A DNA stretch of 64,000 bases from Symbioplanes lichenis (GCF_030709675.1 NZ_JAUZQD010000011.1:248001-312000), one strand, 5' to 3'. Positions 43,419 to 52,494 are shown, counted from the stretch's first letter. Notes: generated by a model from the letters alone, not told the origin. A program made the numbers and translations.

Positions 43419-43884
43419 CGCGCACCCGGTCCGACGGCGGCCACACGTACGGGAGATCGTCCGGGATGGTCCCGAAGAGCGGCCCGTAGAAGCCGGGGTC
43501 CTTGCGCAGCAACGCCGACCGGTGACTCAGGTGCAGCGCCTCGTCGCCCAGCCACGGCGGCAGTTCGCCCGCCGCGGCCAGATCTTCCTGCGAGCGGATG
43601 TCCGTGAGACCGCGGGCGGCGGCGACGTCCGTGAGCAGGGTGGCTGCCGTGGTGTCGGCGCGTCCGGTGGCGATCCAGACGCCGGCGAAGTCGAGCCCGT
43701 AGCGGACCAGGGCCTCCTCGTAGCCGATCCACATCTTCACGGCCGGGTGGTGCCGCCACCCGTACGTGGGAATGGTCAGCCCGCGCAGCACCTGCACCGT
43801 CTCGACGCGCTGCTTGCCGAGCCGCTTCTGGTCGAGGGCCTGCGCGCTGGCGACGAAGTCAGGGAACGGGAGAAAGGTCTGCAT
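43408..43884 (-). CDS. MSMEG_6728-family protein (pyrimidine-dimer glycosylase-like)
   Basis: A 158-residue protein with the strongly conserved start QTFLPFPDFVASAQALDQKRLGKQRVE and the segment YGWRHHPAVKMWIGYEEAL, then GDEALHLSHRSALLRKDPGFYGPLF. This family is annotated MSMEG_6728 and shares the Pyr_excise pattern with T4 endonuclease V-type pyrimidine-dimer glycosylases. Whether actinobacterial members repair DNA is unproven. No signal peptide. It reads convergently with the acetyltransferase (11-bp overlap). Confidence 0.85.
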   Translation of the reverse strand: MQTFLPFPDFVASAQALDQKRLGKQRVETVQVLRGLTIPTYGWRHHPAVKMWIGYEEALVRYGLDFAGVWIATGRADTTAATLLTDVAAARGLTDIRSQEDLAAAGELPPWLGDEALHLSHRSALLRKDPGFYGPLFGTIPDDLPYVWPPSDRVRVSE

Positions 43885-43894
43885 GTCTCAATGA

Positions 43895-44164
43895 TCAGCG
43901 GAAGTCCTCGTCCTCACCCGCCACGGGGCGCATGCCGCCGCGGAAGGGCCGCTCCGAAGGCGTCGCGCTGGGCGTGGCCGTCAGGCCGCCGAGCACCTGG
44001 GTGAAGGCGGGCAGCTCGGGCACCAACGGGTCGTCGCTCCCGGAGTTCAGCGGCGTCACGACGTCGGCGTCCGGGAGCTGCGGCCGGTCGTCGGCCTGCG
44101 CGGGGGCCATGCCGAACAGGAGGAACGCGCCGAGCACCGCGGAACCGTACAACCACTTGCGCAT
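43895..44164 (-). CDS. small secreted protein of unknown function
   Basis: An 89-residue precursor with a signal peptide (RKWLYGSAVLGAFLLFGMAPAQA, cleaving after about residue 24) and a short, Pro/Thr/Asp-rich mature part of about 65 residues without cysteines. It is probably unfolded or cell-wall associated. GGAGAC lies before ATG 44164. It is divergent from the RCK channel-like gene. Confidence 0.65.
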   Translation of the reverse strand: MRKWLYGSAVLGAFLLFGMAPAQADDRPQLPDADVVTPLNSGSDDPLVPELPAFTQVLGGLTATPSATPSERPFRGGMRPVAGEDEDFR

Positions 44165-44215
44165 GGTGTCTCCAAGGTCGAAGGGTTTACGCAGGGCCAA
44201 CGAATCGCGGGTGAC

Positions 44216-44221
44216 TACGAT
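44216..44221 (+). promoter_or_regulatory. leaderless -10 box (TACGAT)
   Basis: TACGAT, 6 nt, then ATG 44228. No ribosome site in between. Confidence 0.5.
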
Positions 44222-44227
44222 GCGGCA

Positions 44228-45961
44228 ATGGCCGTCGATCCCGCGCACGCAGCGAACCGGCGGTCGCTGGTCACGCGTCTGCGCCAGCAGCTGCCCCGCC
44301 CCGACGACACGCGCCCGCACTTCGTGGTGTGCGGGGCGGACCCGCTGGTCTTCACCGTCGCGGAGGAGCTGGCCAACGCCGGTCACCGGGTCCGGCTCAC
44401 CGTGATCGTGCCGCCCGAGCTGCGGGCCGATGTGCCGGATCTCACGGCGCTGCGGGGCGTACGCGTCATCCGCTCCGAGCGCCTCGACGAACGCGCCTTC
44501 CGGGCGGCGGGCCTGGCCGGCGCCACGGCTCTGGCCCTCGTCATGCCCGACGACGTGGTCAACCTGCACGCCGCGCTGTGCGCCCAGGCCGTCGAGCCGG
44601 ACCTGCGGCTGGTCATCCGGATGTTCAACTCGGGGCTGGGTTACGGCGTGCGGCGGCTGTTCGCCGACTGTGCGGTGCTGTCCGACGCGGCGATGGCCGC
44701 CCCGGCGTTCGTCGCGGCGTCGCTGGGGGAGGAAGTGCCGACCCACGTACGGTTGCCGGGCCGCACTGTCCACGTCGCTCAGCGCGCGGCCGTCCCGGCG
44801 GACCGTGTGATATGCACGCTGAGCGCGTCGGGCGAGGTGGTGCCTTCGGAGCCGGACGTTCCGCGGCCCGACGACCTGGTGCTGGCCGAGGCGAGCGGCC
44901 CAGCCCCGGAGCCGCGCCGGCGCCGGCGGCGTCCGATGACCGTCTTCGCCCGGGCCCTGCGCGCCGCGCTGAACCGCAAGCTGGGCATGGCCGTGCTGGT
45001 CACGCTCGGCATCCTGGCCGTCTCCGGCACCGTGCTGGCGCAGAACGACCACATCGAGGGCTTCTGGAAGTCCCTGTACGTGACCCTGGCCACCGCCATC
45101 GGCTCGGCCGACGTGGAGGAGGACCGCGGCGCGATCGCCCAGGCGGCCCAGCTGGTGCTCACGATCTCCGGCCTCGCCCTGCTGCCCCTGATCACGGCGG
45201 CGGTGGTCGAGGGCATGGTCAGCGCCCGGCTGGCCCTGGCCGGCGGCCGCGCGACGCTGCGCCGGGACGACCACGTCGTGGTGGTGGGGCTGGGCAACGT
45301 CGGCACACGGGTGCTCCGCCAGCTCGTCGACCTGGGCATCGACGTGGTCGCGATCGACCGCAGCCCCGACGCGCGCGGGGTCAAGACCGCCCAGCAGCTC
45401 GGCGTGCCGCTGATCATCGGTGACGCCGCGGCCGAGGAGACGCTGCGGCAGGCCTCCGTGGACACCAGCCGCGCCCTGGTCGTGGTGTCCACCGACGACG
45501 TCACCAACCTGCAGGCCGCCCTCAATGCCCGGGCCGCCCGGCCGGACCTGCGCGTGGTGCTGCGGCTCTTCGACGACGACTTCGCGCAGCGGGTGGAGAC
45601 GGCCTTCGGGATCGGCATCTCCCGCAGCGTGTCCCGGCTGGTCGCGCCCTCCTTCGCCGCGGCGATGCTGGAACGCGACGTGATCGCCACGATCCCGGTC
45701 GACCGGCACGCGGTGCTCCTCGCGAGCGTCCGGGTGGCCGAGGAGTCGCCCCTCGACGGTGCCGCGCTGAGCGAGGCGGCGCTGCCCCCGGCCGTACGCG
45801 TGATCGGCCTCGCCACCGCGGGCCAGGAGTGGGTCGACTACGCCCCCGACCCGCGGCGCGTGCTCGTCCCGGGCGACCGCGTCCTGGTCGTCGCCCGCCG
45901 CGCCGGCCTGCGCGCCCTCGCCGAGCAGGCCAGCCCGCCGGCCCTCGAAGAGGCCATTTAG
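44228..45961 (+). CDS. RCK-domain ion-channel-like membrane protein with atypical filter
   Basis: A 577-residue protein: N-terminal RCK/TrkA-N domain (about 30-210; HFVVCGADPLVFTVAEELANAGH), a membrane block (about 255-345; GMAVLVTLGILAVSGTVLA, a re-entrant-like segment, then LVLTISGLALLPLITAAVV) and a second RCK domain (from about 355; HVVVVGLGNVGTRVLRQLVDLGIDVVAID) with TrkA-C-like end. The arrangement resembles two-helix potassium channels with RCK gates, but the pore segment reads TLATAIGSADVEED, lacking the potassium filter TVGYG. It may pass another ion (CASTOR-type plant channels are a loose parallel) or act as a sensor. Stop overlaps the next gene's stop. Confidence 0.8.
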   Translation: MAVDPAHAANRRSLVTRLRQQLPRPDDTRPHFVVCGADPLVFTVAEELANAGHRVRLTVIVPPELRADVPDLTALRGVRVIRSERLDERAFRAAGLAGATALALVMPDDVVNLHAALCAQAVEPDLRLVIRMFNSGLGYGVRRLFADCAVLSDAAMAAPAFVAASLGEEVPTHVRLPGRTVHVAQRAAVPADRVICTLSASGEVVPSEPDVPRPDDLVLAEASGPAPEPRRRRRRPMTVFARALRAALNRKLGMAVLVTLGILAVSGTVLAQNDHIEGFWKSLYVTLATAIGSADVEEDRGAIAQAAQLVLTISGLALLPLITAAVVEGMVSARLALAGGRATLRRDDHVVVVGLGNVGTRVLRQLVDLGIDVVAIDRSPDARGVKTAQQLGVPLIIGDAAAEETLRQASVDTSRALVVVSTDDVTNLQAALNARAARPDLRVVLRLFDDDFAQRVETAFGIGISRSVSRLVAPSFAAAMLERDVIATIPVDRHAVLLASVRVAEESPLDGAALSEAALPPAVRVIGLATAGQEWVDYAPDPRRVLVPGDRVLVVARRAGLRALAEQASPPALEEAI

Positions 45962-47169
45962 GGCAGGGCGCCCACTTCGACGCCGAGGACGGCCTGCTCG
46001 TCGGGCTTGTGGGCGAGCACATCGGTCAGATAGGACTGCACCGCCGGGCCCATGCCCACATCGCGCCCCGCCCGCTCGGACAGCAGCCACTTGTGCTGGA
46101 TGATCTGCGAGAAGATCTCCTGCGGCTCCAGCTTGCGCCGCATCGGGGCCGGCACCGCCCGCACCACCGGCTCGAAGACCTCGGTCAGCCAGCGGTGCGC
46201 GGCCTGCTGCTCGTCGACGAGGTCGCTCTCCGCCCGATAGGTGTCCAGGTCGTTGAGCAGCTGCCGGGCCTGGTTCTCCTCGGCGTCGAGGCCGGTCAGG
46301 CGGAGCAGGCGGCGCGTGTGGTAGCCCGCGTCGACGACCTTGGGCCGCACCCGGTAGCCGCCGTCGACCGTGGACATGTCGACCTCGGCCACGTCGAAGC
46401 CGAGCTCGTTGAGGCGCCGGATCCGGCCCTCGATGTCGTGGCGGGCGTCGCGGCGACCGATCTCCTGCTCATAGGTGACCTCGTGCCACAGCCGCTCGTA
46501 GCGCGCGACGATGTCGTCGACCACCGTCTCCGGGTCGATCGACTCGTGCAGCAGCTCGGCCGCCTCGAGGTCGAGGCACTCGCCGAAGATGTTGAGCCGC
46601 AGGATCTCGATGTCCTCGCTGCGCTGCCCCTCCGACAGCTTCGGATAGAGGTTGCCCGTCTCCGCGTCGACCAGATAGGCCGCGAAGGCCCCGGCGTCGC
46701 GCCGGAACAGCGTGTTGGACAGCGAGCAGTCACCCCACGAGAAGCCGGTGAGGTGCATCCGCACGATCAGCGCGGCCAGGGCGTCGAGCAGCCTGTTCAT
46801 CGTCTCGGGGCGCAGCACGTGCGAGAAGAGCGCGCGGTAAGGCAGCGAGAACTGGAGGTGCCGGGTGATCAGCACACTCTCCAGCGGCTCGCCCTGCTCG
46901 TCGGTGCGGTCGGTGACGATGCCCACCGCCTCGACGGCCGGGAAGTCGATGCGCTCGAGGGCGCGCAGCAGGTCGTACTCCTTCTCCGCGATTCGCTCCC
47001 GGGTCTCCTTGAGCGCGTAGACCGTGTCGTTGAGCTTGACGAACCGGACGATGTGCCGCGAGATGCCCTGCGGGAGCGCGACCAGGTGATCGGCGGGCCA
47101 CTCCTCGAGCGGCACGCTCCACGGCAGGTCCAGCAGCGCCGGGTCGATGAGGGCGGACGTGATTCGCAC
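45958..47169 (-). CDS. DUF4032 protein with kinase-like motif
   Basis: A 403-residue soluble protein of the DUF4032/lipopolysaccharide-kinase-like group. The segment VYALKETRERIAEKEYDLLRAL looks like a kinase beta3 lysine and alphaC Glu; MHLTGFSWGDCSLSNTLF resembles a catalytic loop with Asp and Asn; AAYLVDAETG is in the place of the DFG metal Asp. The C-terminal 150 residues are helical and family specific. No substrate is known. GTG 47169 is used (CACACT lies 6 nt upstream as a weak -10). It is convergent with the RCK gene and divergent from the protease gene. Confidence 0.82.
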   Translation of the reverse strand: MRITSALIDPALLDLPWSVPLEEWPADHLVALPQGISRHIVRFVKLNDTVYALKETRERIAEKEYDLLRALERIDFPAVEAVGIVTDRTDEQGEPLESVLITRHLQFSLPYRALFSHVLRPETMNRLLDALAALIVRMHLTGFSWGDCSLSNTLFRRDAGAFAAYLVDAETGNLYPKLSEGQRSEDIEILRLNIFGECLDLEAAELLHESIDPETVVDDIVARYERLWHEVTYEQEIGRRDARHDIEGRIRRLNELGFDVAEVDMSTVDGGYRVRPKVVDAGYHTRRLLRLTGLDAEENQARQLLNDLDTYRAESDLVDEQQAAHRWLTEVFEPVVRAVPAPMRRKLEPQEIFSQIIQHKWLLSERAGRDVGMGPAVQSYLTDVLAHKPDEQAVLGVEVGALP

Positions 47170-47253
47170 GTTGCCAGTGTGCCTCGCCGCCACGGCGCGT
47201 CGCTGTCGTACGTGGCTCGTTACACAGCAGGAAATGGCGACCGAGGGACGGGA

Positions 47254-48666
47254 GTGAGAGTGCGACGCTCGGTAGGCATCGTCGCCGGGGCATGTACCGC
47301 CCTGGCACTGGCCGGCACGGCTGGTGCGGTGGCGTGGAACAAGTCCGGCGGGACCGAGGGCCGGGCGGTCGGCTCGTGGCACGACGCGGCTGGGCGTACC
47401 CCGGTCTCCGACCAGCGCGCCCTGGCCGGAGCCGCGCCGAGCACGTCCCCGTCGGCTTCCCCCTCCGCCTCCGCGAGCGCGGGAAGCGACGTGAGTTCCT
47501 ACGGTGGAAGCAGCGCTCGGAAGGAAGAGAGCGCCACCGCGGAGCCCCGCGAGAAAATGCACGAGAGCGGCAAGGAAGAGGACGGCAAGCAGCGCGTCGG
47601 TGAGCTGCTCGACGTCGAGAAGCTGCTCGGCTACGGCAAGCCGCAGCGCGAGGTCTTCCACTATCCGAAGGCCTCGTACGTCAAGCTGCACTTCGACCGC
47701 ATGGCCATGCTGCCGGGCGACTACGTGACCGTCTCCGACCCCGAGGGCGAGGAGTCCTACCGGTACGACGCGCCGAAGCTGCTCGACCGCGGCAAGTCCG
47801 TCGACAAGTGGGCGATGTCTGTCACCGGGGACACCGCCGTGCTCGAAGTGCACCGCGGCGGCGGCTCCCTGGTCAGCTCGCTGCTCGGCAAGCTCGGCGT
47901 CCGGGTCGACAAGGTCGCGAAGGGCTACTCCCGCGCGGAGCAGGCCCGGGTGCCCGTCGACGAGATGTCCGCCCCGAACCGGACGGGCCGGGAGGAATCG
48001 GTCTGCGGGAGCGACGAGAGCTCCGACGCGGTCTGCTACAAGTCGGCCGACCCGGTGGCGTACACACGGTCCAAGGCGATCGCCCGGCTGCTGATCAACG
48101 GCACCGAGCTGTGCACGGGGTGGCGGGTCGGTTCCAAGAACAGGATGCTGACCAACAACCACTGCTTCGCCAGCTCAGCGGACGCGTACGAGACCGAGGT
48201 CTGGTTCAACTACCAGTGCGCGAAGTGCGGCGGCTACGACGTGTTCAACCCCACGAAGGTCTGGGGGGACGAGGTGCTGGCCACCAATCACACGTACGAC
48301 TACACGCTTTTCACGGTCGGGAACTTCGACAAGATCAAGAAGTTCGGCTCGCTGTCGCTGGACACCGGGCGGCCGGCGAAGGGCCAGGAGCTCTACGTGC
48401 CGCAGCACCCGGCCGGTGAGCCGACGCGCATCGCGGGGCGCCTGGGGGAGAAGGCCGGCACCTGCGCGGTGGTCGACAACGCCTTCGACGGGTACGCCGC
48501 GGACACCGACGTCTCGTACTACTGCGACACTGAGGGCGGCTCCAGCGGCAGTCCCGTATTGTCCCGCAAGTCGGACAAGGTCGTGGCTCTGCACCACTTC
48601 GGCGGCTGCCCCAACTCGGGTGTGCGCGCCGACCTGCTGCACGAGAAGTTGAAGTCGTACCTCTGA
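47254..48666 (+). CDS. secreted trypsin-like serine protease
   Basis: A 470-residue precursor: signal peptide (VGIVAGACTALALAGTAGAVA), a Ser/Pro-rich and charged prosegment (about 45-120), a middle domain with YPKASYVKLHFDRMAMLPGDYVTV (about 140-230), and a chymotrypsin-fold domain. The triad: His303 (LTNNHCF), Asp349 (YDYTLF) and Ser431 (GGSSGSPV). Several cysteines can pair. The middle domain binding unknown material is a feature of this actinobacterial group. GTG 47254 or 47260 follow GAGGGACGGGA. Ends 14 bp before the PAP2 gene. Confidence 0.88.
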   Translation: MRVRRSVGIVAGACTALALAGTAGAVAWNKSGGTEGRAVGSWHDAAGRTPVSDQRALAGAAPSTSPSASPSASASAGSDVSSYGGSSARKEESATAEPREKMHESGKEEDGKQRVGELLDVEKLLGYGKPQREVFHYPKASYVKLHFDRMAMLPGDYVTVSDPEGEESYRYDAPKLLDRGKSVDKWAMSVTGDTAVLEVHRGGGSLVSSLLGKLGVRVDKVAKGYSRAEQARVPVDEMSAPNRTGREESVCGSDESSDAVCYKSADPVAYTRSKAIARLLINGTELCTGWRVGSKNRMLTNNHCFASSADAYETEVWFNYQCAKCGGYDVFNPTKVWGDEVLATNHTYDYTLFTVGNFDKIKKFGSLSLDTGRPAKGQELYVPQHPAGEPTRIAGRLGEKAGTCAVVDNAFDGYAADTDVSYYCDTEGGSSGSPVLSRKSDKVVALHHFGGCPNSGVRADLLHEKLKSYL

Positions 48667-48668
48667 GC

Positions 48669-48674
48669 TAGCTT
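48669..48674 (+). promoter_or_regulatory. leaderless -10 box (TAGCTT)
   Basis: TAGCTT, 6 nt, then ATG 48681; GAGGGC between them could also serve as a weak ribosome site. Confidence 0.45.
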
Positions 48675-48680
48675 GAGGGC

Positions 48681-49385
48681 ATGCCGACTGCCATCGAACC
48701 CCGCACAGACCAGCGCGTACGCCGCCAGTGGTGGCCCGACGCGCTGGCGCTGGCGGGGTTCGTGGCGTTGACGGTGGCGCTGGCCAACGGGCATCTGCTG
48801 GCCCTGGACGAGGCCGTCGCCGACTGGGTGGACGCCCACCGTCCGGCCCCGCTCTACTGGGCGCTGCGCGTGCTCAACTATCTGGGCCAGGGCGGCCAGG
48901 TGCTGATGCCGGTCGCCCTGCTGCTCACCGCGCTGGCGTTCTGGCGGCTGCGGTCGTGGCGCGTCGCCGTCCCGTTCGCCGCCGGGTTCGTGATCACCTA
49001 CGTCACGATCGGCCCGCTGAAGGTCTGGCTCGACCGGGCCGCCCCGCACTTCTCCGGTCCCGACCGCTCGATCTTGTTCAATCCCGCGTCCTCGGGCGCT
49101 TTGTCGATGAGCTATCCGAGCGGGCACGTGGCGAACGCGATCGTCTGGTACTTCGTGATCGCCCTGCTGCTGGGTCTCGTGCTGCGGACGCCGCTGTCAC
49201 CCCGGGCCGCCGTGCTGCTGCGCGTGGTGCCGCCCGCGATCGTGTTCGTGACGACGACCTACCTGGCCTTCCACTGGATCACGGACTCGGTGGCCGGGCT
49301 GCTGCTCGGGCTCGTCCTGGGCCGGGTGCTGGCGCGCGTACCGTGGTCGTTCATACCCACGCGCCCTGCCGCATCACCCGCTTGA
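48681..49385 (+). CDS. PAP2-superfamily phosphatase, membrane
   Basis: A 234-residue protein with about six membrane helices. The phosphatase motifs are partly degenerate: KVWLDRAAP (motif 1, with two Ala between Arg and Pro), YPSGHVAN (motif 2, intact) and TTTYLAFHWITD (motif 3, His and Asp present but the usual Ser-Arg replaced by Thr-Thr). Family members remove phosphate from lipid carriers or phosphatidic acid. The changes leave activity open. The C-terminal end overlaps the nagA end by 35 bp on the other strand. Confidence 0.82.
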   Translation: MPTAIEPRTDQRVRRQWWPDALALAGFVALTVALANGHLLALDEAVADWVDAHRPAPLYWALRVLNYLGQGGQVLMPVALLLTALAFWRLRSWRVAVPFAAGFVITYVTIGPLKVWLDRAAPHFSGPDRSILFNPASSGALSMSYPSGHVANAIVWYFVIALLLGLVLRTPLSPRAAVLLRVVPPAIVFVTTTYLAFHWITDSVAGLLLGLVLGRVLARVPWSFIPTRPAASPA

Positions 49386-50433
49386 CCCGCAGGTCTTCCG
49401 ACAGGACGACCAGGTCCGCGCGTAGGCCGGCCTCCAGGGCGCCGAGTTCGTCCGCGAGGCCGAGGACCCGGGCCGGGGTGGTCGCGGCCATCGCGGCCGC
49501 CGTGGGCAGGTCGAAGCCCGCGCCGACGGCCTGCCGGAAGGCCGCGTCCATGGTCAGCGTGCTGCCGGCGATCGAGCCGTTGCGGGTGAGCCGGGCCACC
49601 CGGTCCGCGACCGTGACCGCCTGCCCGCCCAGCTCGTAGTCGCCGTCCGGCATGCCCGCCGCGTCCATCGCGTCGGTGATCAGCGCCGCCCGGTCCGGGC
49701 CGGTGGCGTGGCCCGCGAAGCGCAGCGTGCCGTCGTGCAGGTGGATGCCGTCGGCGACGAGCTCGCAGACGATGCCGGGGGAGTCCAGCAGCGCCACGAC
49801 CGGGCCCGGCTCGCGGTGGTGCATCGGCGGCATGCCGTTGAAGACGTGGGTGCCGACGGTCGCGCCCGCGTTGATGCCGGCCAGGACCTGCTCGTACGTG
49901 GCATCCGTGTGCCCGATCGCCGCGATGATCTTGTTGGCCCCGAGCCACTTGATCGCGTCGAGGGCGCCCGGCAGCTCCGGGGCGATCGTCACCATGCGGA
50001 CATTCCCGACAAGTTGCGACAGCTCATCGATGCTGGGACCACGGAGGAAGTCGGGGTTCTGGGCGCCGCACCGGGCGCTGCTCAGATAGGGCCCCTCGAA
50101 GTGGATCCCGGCGATCTGCCCGCCCTCGACCAGTGGGGCGTAGGCCTGGACGGCGTCGCGCATCAGCTCGAAGGGACTACTGACCAGGCTCGCCAACATC
50201 GTGGTCGTGCCGTGGGCGAGGTGGAAAGCGGCTGCCTTCGCCGCATCCTCGACGTTTCCCCTGGTGAACGTGTGTCCGCCGCCGCCGTGGCAGTGCAGAT
50301 CGACGAAGCCCGGAACAATGAGATCCGACTTGTCTGACTCATCCGCCGTGACGTCGAGAATGGTAGGGCCGTCGATCTCGACATAGCCCGGCACCACCGC
50401 GCCGGGGCGGACGATCCGACCGTGCACCTTCAC
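49351..50433 (-). CDS. nagA: N-acetylglucosamine-6-phosphate deacetylase
   Basis: Removes acetate from GlcNAc-6-phosphate. The 360-residue amidohydrolase-fold protein has PGFVDLHCHGGGGHTF with the metal His pair, GIHFEGPYLS with the metal Glu, AAIGHTDAT and GTHVFNGMPPMHHREPG with further His ligands, and LITDAMDAAG with the catalytic Asp. Last gene in a leftward amino-sugar operon; GTG 50433 overlaps the kinase stop (GTGA). Size is slightly short of the usual 380. Confidence 0.95.
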   Translation of the reverse strand: MKVHGRIVRPGAVVPGYVEIDGPTILDVTADESDKSDLIVPGFVDLHCHGGGGHTFTRGNVEDAAKAAAFHLAHGTTTMLASLVSSPFELMRDAVQAYAPLVEGGQIAGIHFEGPYLSSARCGAQNPDFLRGPSIDELSQLVGNVRMVTIAPELPGALDAIKWLGANKIIAAIGHTDATYEQVLAGINAGATVGTHVFNGMPPMHHREPGPVVALLDSPGIVCELVADGIHLHDGTLRFAGHATGPDRAALITDAMDAAGMPDGDYELGGQAVTVADRVARLTRNGSIAGSTLTMDAAFRQAVGAGFDLPTAAAMAATTPARVLGLADELGALEAGLRADLVVLSEDLRVKRVMRQGAWV

Positions 50434-51353
50434 AGCGCCTCCACGTGATCCAGGGCCAATTGAGCGGCGCCGATGCAGCCTGCATTGTCACCCAGTGCCG
50501 CGCGTACGAGCTGCGGCATCCGATGGAAAGTGACCCGCGCGTCGAGGGCGGTGCGCAGCGGGCCGAGCAGGGCCTCGCCCGCCTCCGCCAGCCCGCCGCC
50601 GATGACGATGGCGCCGGCGTCGTAGAGCGCCTGCGCGGTGAGCAACCCGTCGGCGAAGGCCTCGACGGCCTCGTCCCAGACCTGGTTGGCGAGCCGCTCG
50701 CCGGCGGCGGCCCGGGTCGCCACGTCCTGCGCGGTCACGCCGGCCTCGCCGGAAAGGGCCACATAACGCCGGCCGATCGCGCTGGCCGAGCAGATCGACT
50801 CCAGGCAGCCGTTGCTCCCGCAGGCGCAGGGCGGGCCGCCCGGCCGGACGACGATGTGCCCGAGCTCGCCGGCCGCGCCGTGCGCCCCGGCGAAGGCCTT
50901 GCCGTCGATCACGTGCGCCGCCGCGATGCCGGTGCCGACGGCGATGAAGAGCACGTGCGCCTCGCCCCGGCCCGCGCCCAGCCGCGCCTCGGCCACCCCG
51001 CCCGCGCGCACGTCGTGGCCGAGCGCCGTGGGCAGCTTCACCTTCTGCTCGGTCAACTGCCGCATCGGTACGTCCCGGAAGCCCACGTTGCTCGACCAGA
51101 CCGCGATCCCGTTGTCCTCGTCGATCACCCCGGGCACGGCCATGCCCACGGCCACCGGGGTCAGGCCCTCGGCGCGCGCCCGGGCGGCCAGGCTGACAGC
51201 GATGTCGAGGATGTTCTCGGTGACCGCCTCGGGGCCGCGCTGGGCCAGCGTGGGGTGCCGCTCGACGTGGCGGACCGCGCCGGCCGTACTCACCAGGGCG
51301 CACTTCATGCCGGTGCCGCCGACGTCCAGCGCCACCACAACGTCGTTGCTCAC
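50430..51353 (-). CDS. ROK-family sugar kinase (probable N-acetylglucosamine or glucose kinase)
   Basis: A 307-residue ROK kinase without a DNA-binding domain. ATP motif VVVALDVGGTGMKCAL, sugar-site GELGHIVVRPGG, complete zinc motif CACGSNGCLES, and adenosine motif AIVIGGGLAEAG. Being coupled to nagA by 4 bp and 46 bp behind the SIS gene suggests that it makes GlcNAc-6-phosphate for NagA, though glucose or mannosamine remain possible. GTG 51353 has a GAAAGGT ribosome site. Confidence 0.9.
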   Translation of the reverse strand: MSNDVVVALDVGGTGMKCALVSTAGAVRHVERHPTLAQRGPEAVTENILDIAVSLAARARAEGLTPVAVGMAVPGVIDEDNGIAVWSSNVGFRDVPMRQLTEQKVKLPTALGHDVRAGGVAEARLGAGRGEAHVLFIAVGTGIAAAHVIDGKAFAGAHGAAGELGHIVVRPGGPPCACGSNGCLESICSASAIGRRYVALSGEAGVTAQDVATRAAAGERLANQVWDEAVEAFADGLLTAQALYDAGAIVIGGGLAEAGEALLGPLRTALDARVTFHRMPQLVRAALGDNAGCIGAAQLALDHVEAL

Positions 51354-51399
51354 GGGGTTTACCTTTCGCGACGCATGTTTCGTGGGACGCCGCGTTGCG

Positions 51400-52302
51400 T
51401 CATGACAGCACTACGGATCGGGTGACCCCGCGCGGGTGGTCGGGGTCTATGCCCTGGCTCGTGGCGAAGAGCACCGCGACGCGCTGCGCCACCACCAGGT
51501 CGGCCATCGGGTCGAAGGTCTCCCGGTCGGCGGCACCCCAGTAGCTCTTGCTGTGCACGAAGGTCGCCCCGGTCTCCTCGACCTCCTCGGGCAGCCCGGC
51601 CGGCACGTCGCCGAAGGCCCACACCACGCGGCCCGGCTGGGCGATCGCGATCGGCCCGTGCCGGTACTCGAACGCCGGGTACGCCTCGGCCCACCAGCCG
51701 GCCGCCTCCCGGCACTTGAGCGCCGCGTCCTCCGCCAGCCCGACGGTCCAGCCCCGGCCGAGGAAGGTGATCTGCTTGGCCAGCGACGGGTGCACCGGCA
51801 GCGGCAGCCGCACGGCCACCTCGCCGTCCGCCGCGAGCGCCTCGATGTCGTGGCCCAGGTGCGCCCGGAACATCGCCAGCGTGCTCGTGGCGAACCGGGT
51901 CTGCACGACCGACAGCTCGTCGGCGAAGTCGAGCAGGATCTTGTCGTCGGCCAGCGGCACCACGGGCGTGTCGGCGTCGGCGGTCACCACCGTCGTCGGG
52001 GTGTTGCCCTGCAGCTGCTTGAGCAGCTCGACGGCCTCCGTGGTGGTGCCGGAGCGGCTGACGACGACCACGCGGTCGTAGCGGCGGCCGAGCGGGAACT
52101 CGGAGGCCTGGAACGCGTCGGTCTCGCCGTGGCCCTCCCGCTCGCGCAGCGCCGCATAGGTCTGCGCGACGAACCAGGACGTGCCGCAGCCGGCGACGGC
52201 GACCCGCTCGCCGGGCTCGGGCAGCCCGGCCGCGCCGGCCAGCCCGGCCGCCTGCCGCCAGCAGTCCGGCTGGCTGGCGATCTCCACCTTGACGTGGCTC
52301 AT
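51400..52302 (-). CDS. SIS-domain sugar isomerase/deaminase-like protein
   Basis: A 300-residue double-SIS protein of the AgaS/GlmS-isomerase type. First SIS: VAVAGCGTSWFVAQTYAAL with the phosphate-binding loop VVVSRSGTTTEAV; second: ITFLGRGWTVGLAEDAALKCREAAGWWAEAYPAFEYRHGPIAI, with the Glu and His expected in the isomerase centre. It probably turns glucosamine-6-phosphate into fructose-6-phosphate, the job of NagB, which is absent. GAGGAG lies 5 nt before ATG 52302. First gene of the operon with kinase and nagA, divergent from a DeoR regulator. Confidence 0.87.
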   Translation of the reverse strand: MSHVKVEIASQPDCWRQAAGLAGAAGLPEPGERVAVAGCGTSWFVAQTYAALREREGHGETDAFQASEFPLGRRYDRVVVVSRSGTTTEAVELLKQLQGNTPTTVVTADADTPVVPLADDKILLDFADELSVVQTRFATSTLAMFRAHLGHDIEALAADGEVAVRLPLPVHPSLAKQITFLGRGWTVGLAEDAALKCREAAGWWAEAYPAFEYRHGPIAIAQPGRVVWAFGDVPAGLPEEVEETGATFVHSKSYWGAADRETFDPMADLVVAQRVAVLFATSQGIDPDHPRGVTRSVVLS

Positions 52303-52354
52303 ACTGCTCCTCATCAGGTGCTGCTGCTGCGCGGTTACGCTCGGTTCGCCGGTC

Positions 52355-52479
52355 TTTCGAGCGCCATTCTGCGCAGTTTTCGGTCGGCGACGCAACCTCC
52401 CGCGCGGCTTCGCGCAGGTAACCTCTTTGCTACGGGCCGTTTCGCGCACTAATGTGCACTCTCTCAACCGGTTTCGAGC
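52355..52479. promoter_or_regulatory. divergent control region with TTTCG repeats
   Basis: TTTCG occurs at about 52355, 52378, 52440 and 52472, twice as TTTCGAGC, all on the same strand; GCAC-TAAT-GTGC at about 52445-52456 is a small palindrome. DeoR-type regulators such as AgaR of E. coli bind TTTC-containing repeats, so this likely holds operators for the adjacent DeoR protein. Confidence 0.4.
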
Positions 52480-52494
52480 ATGGGAGATCATCGG

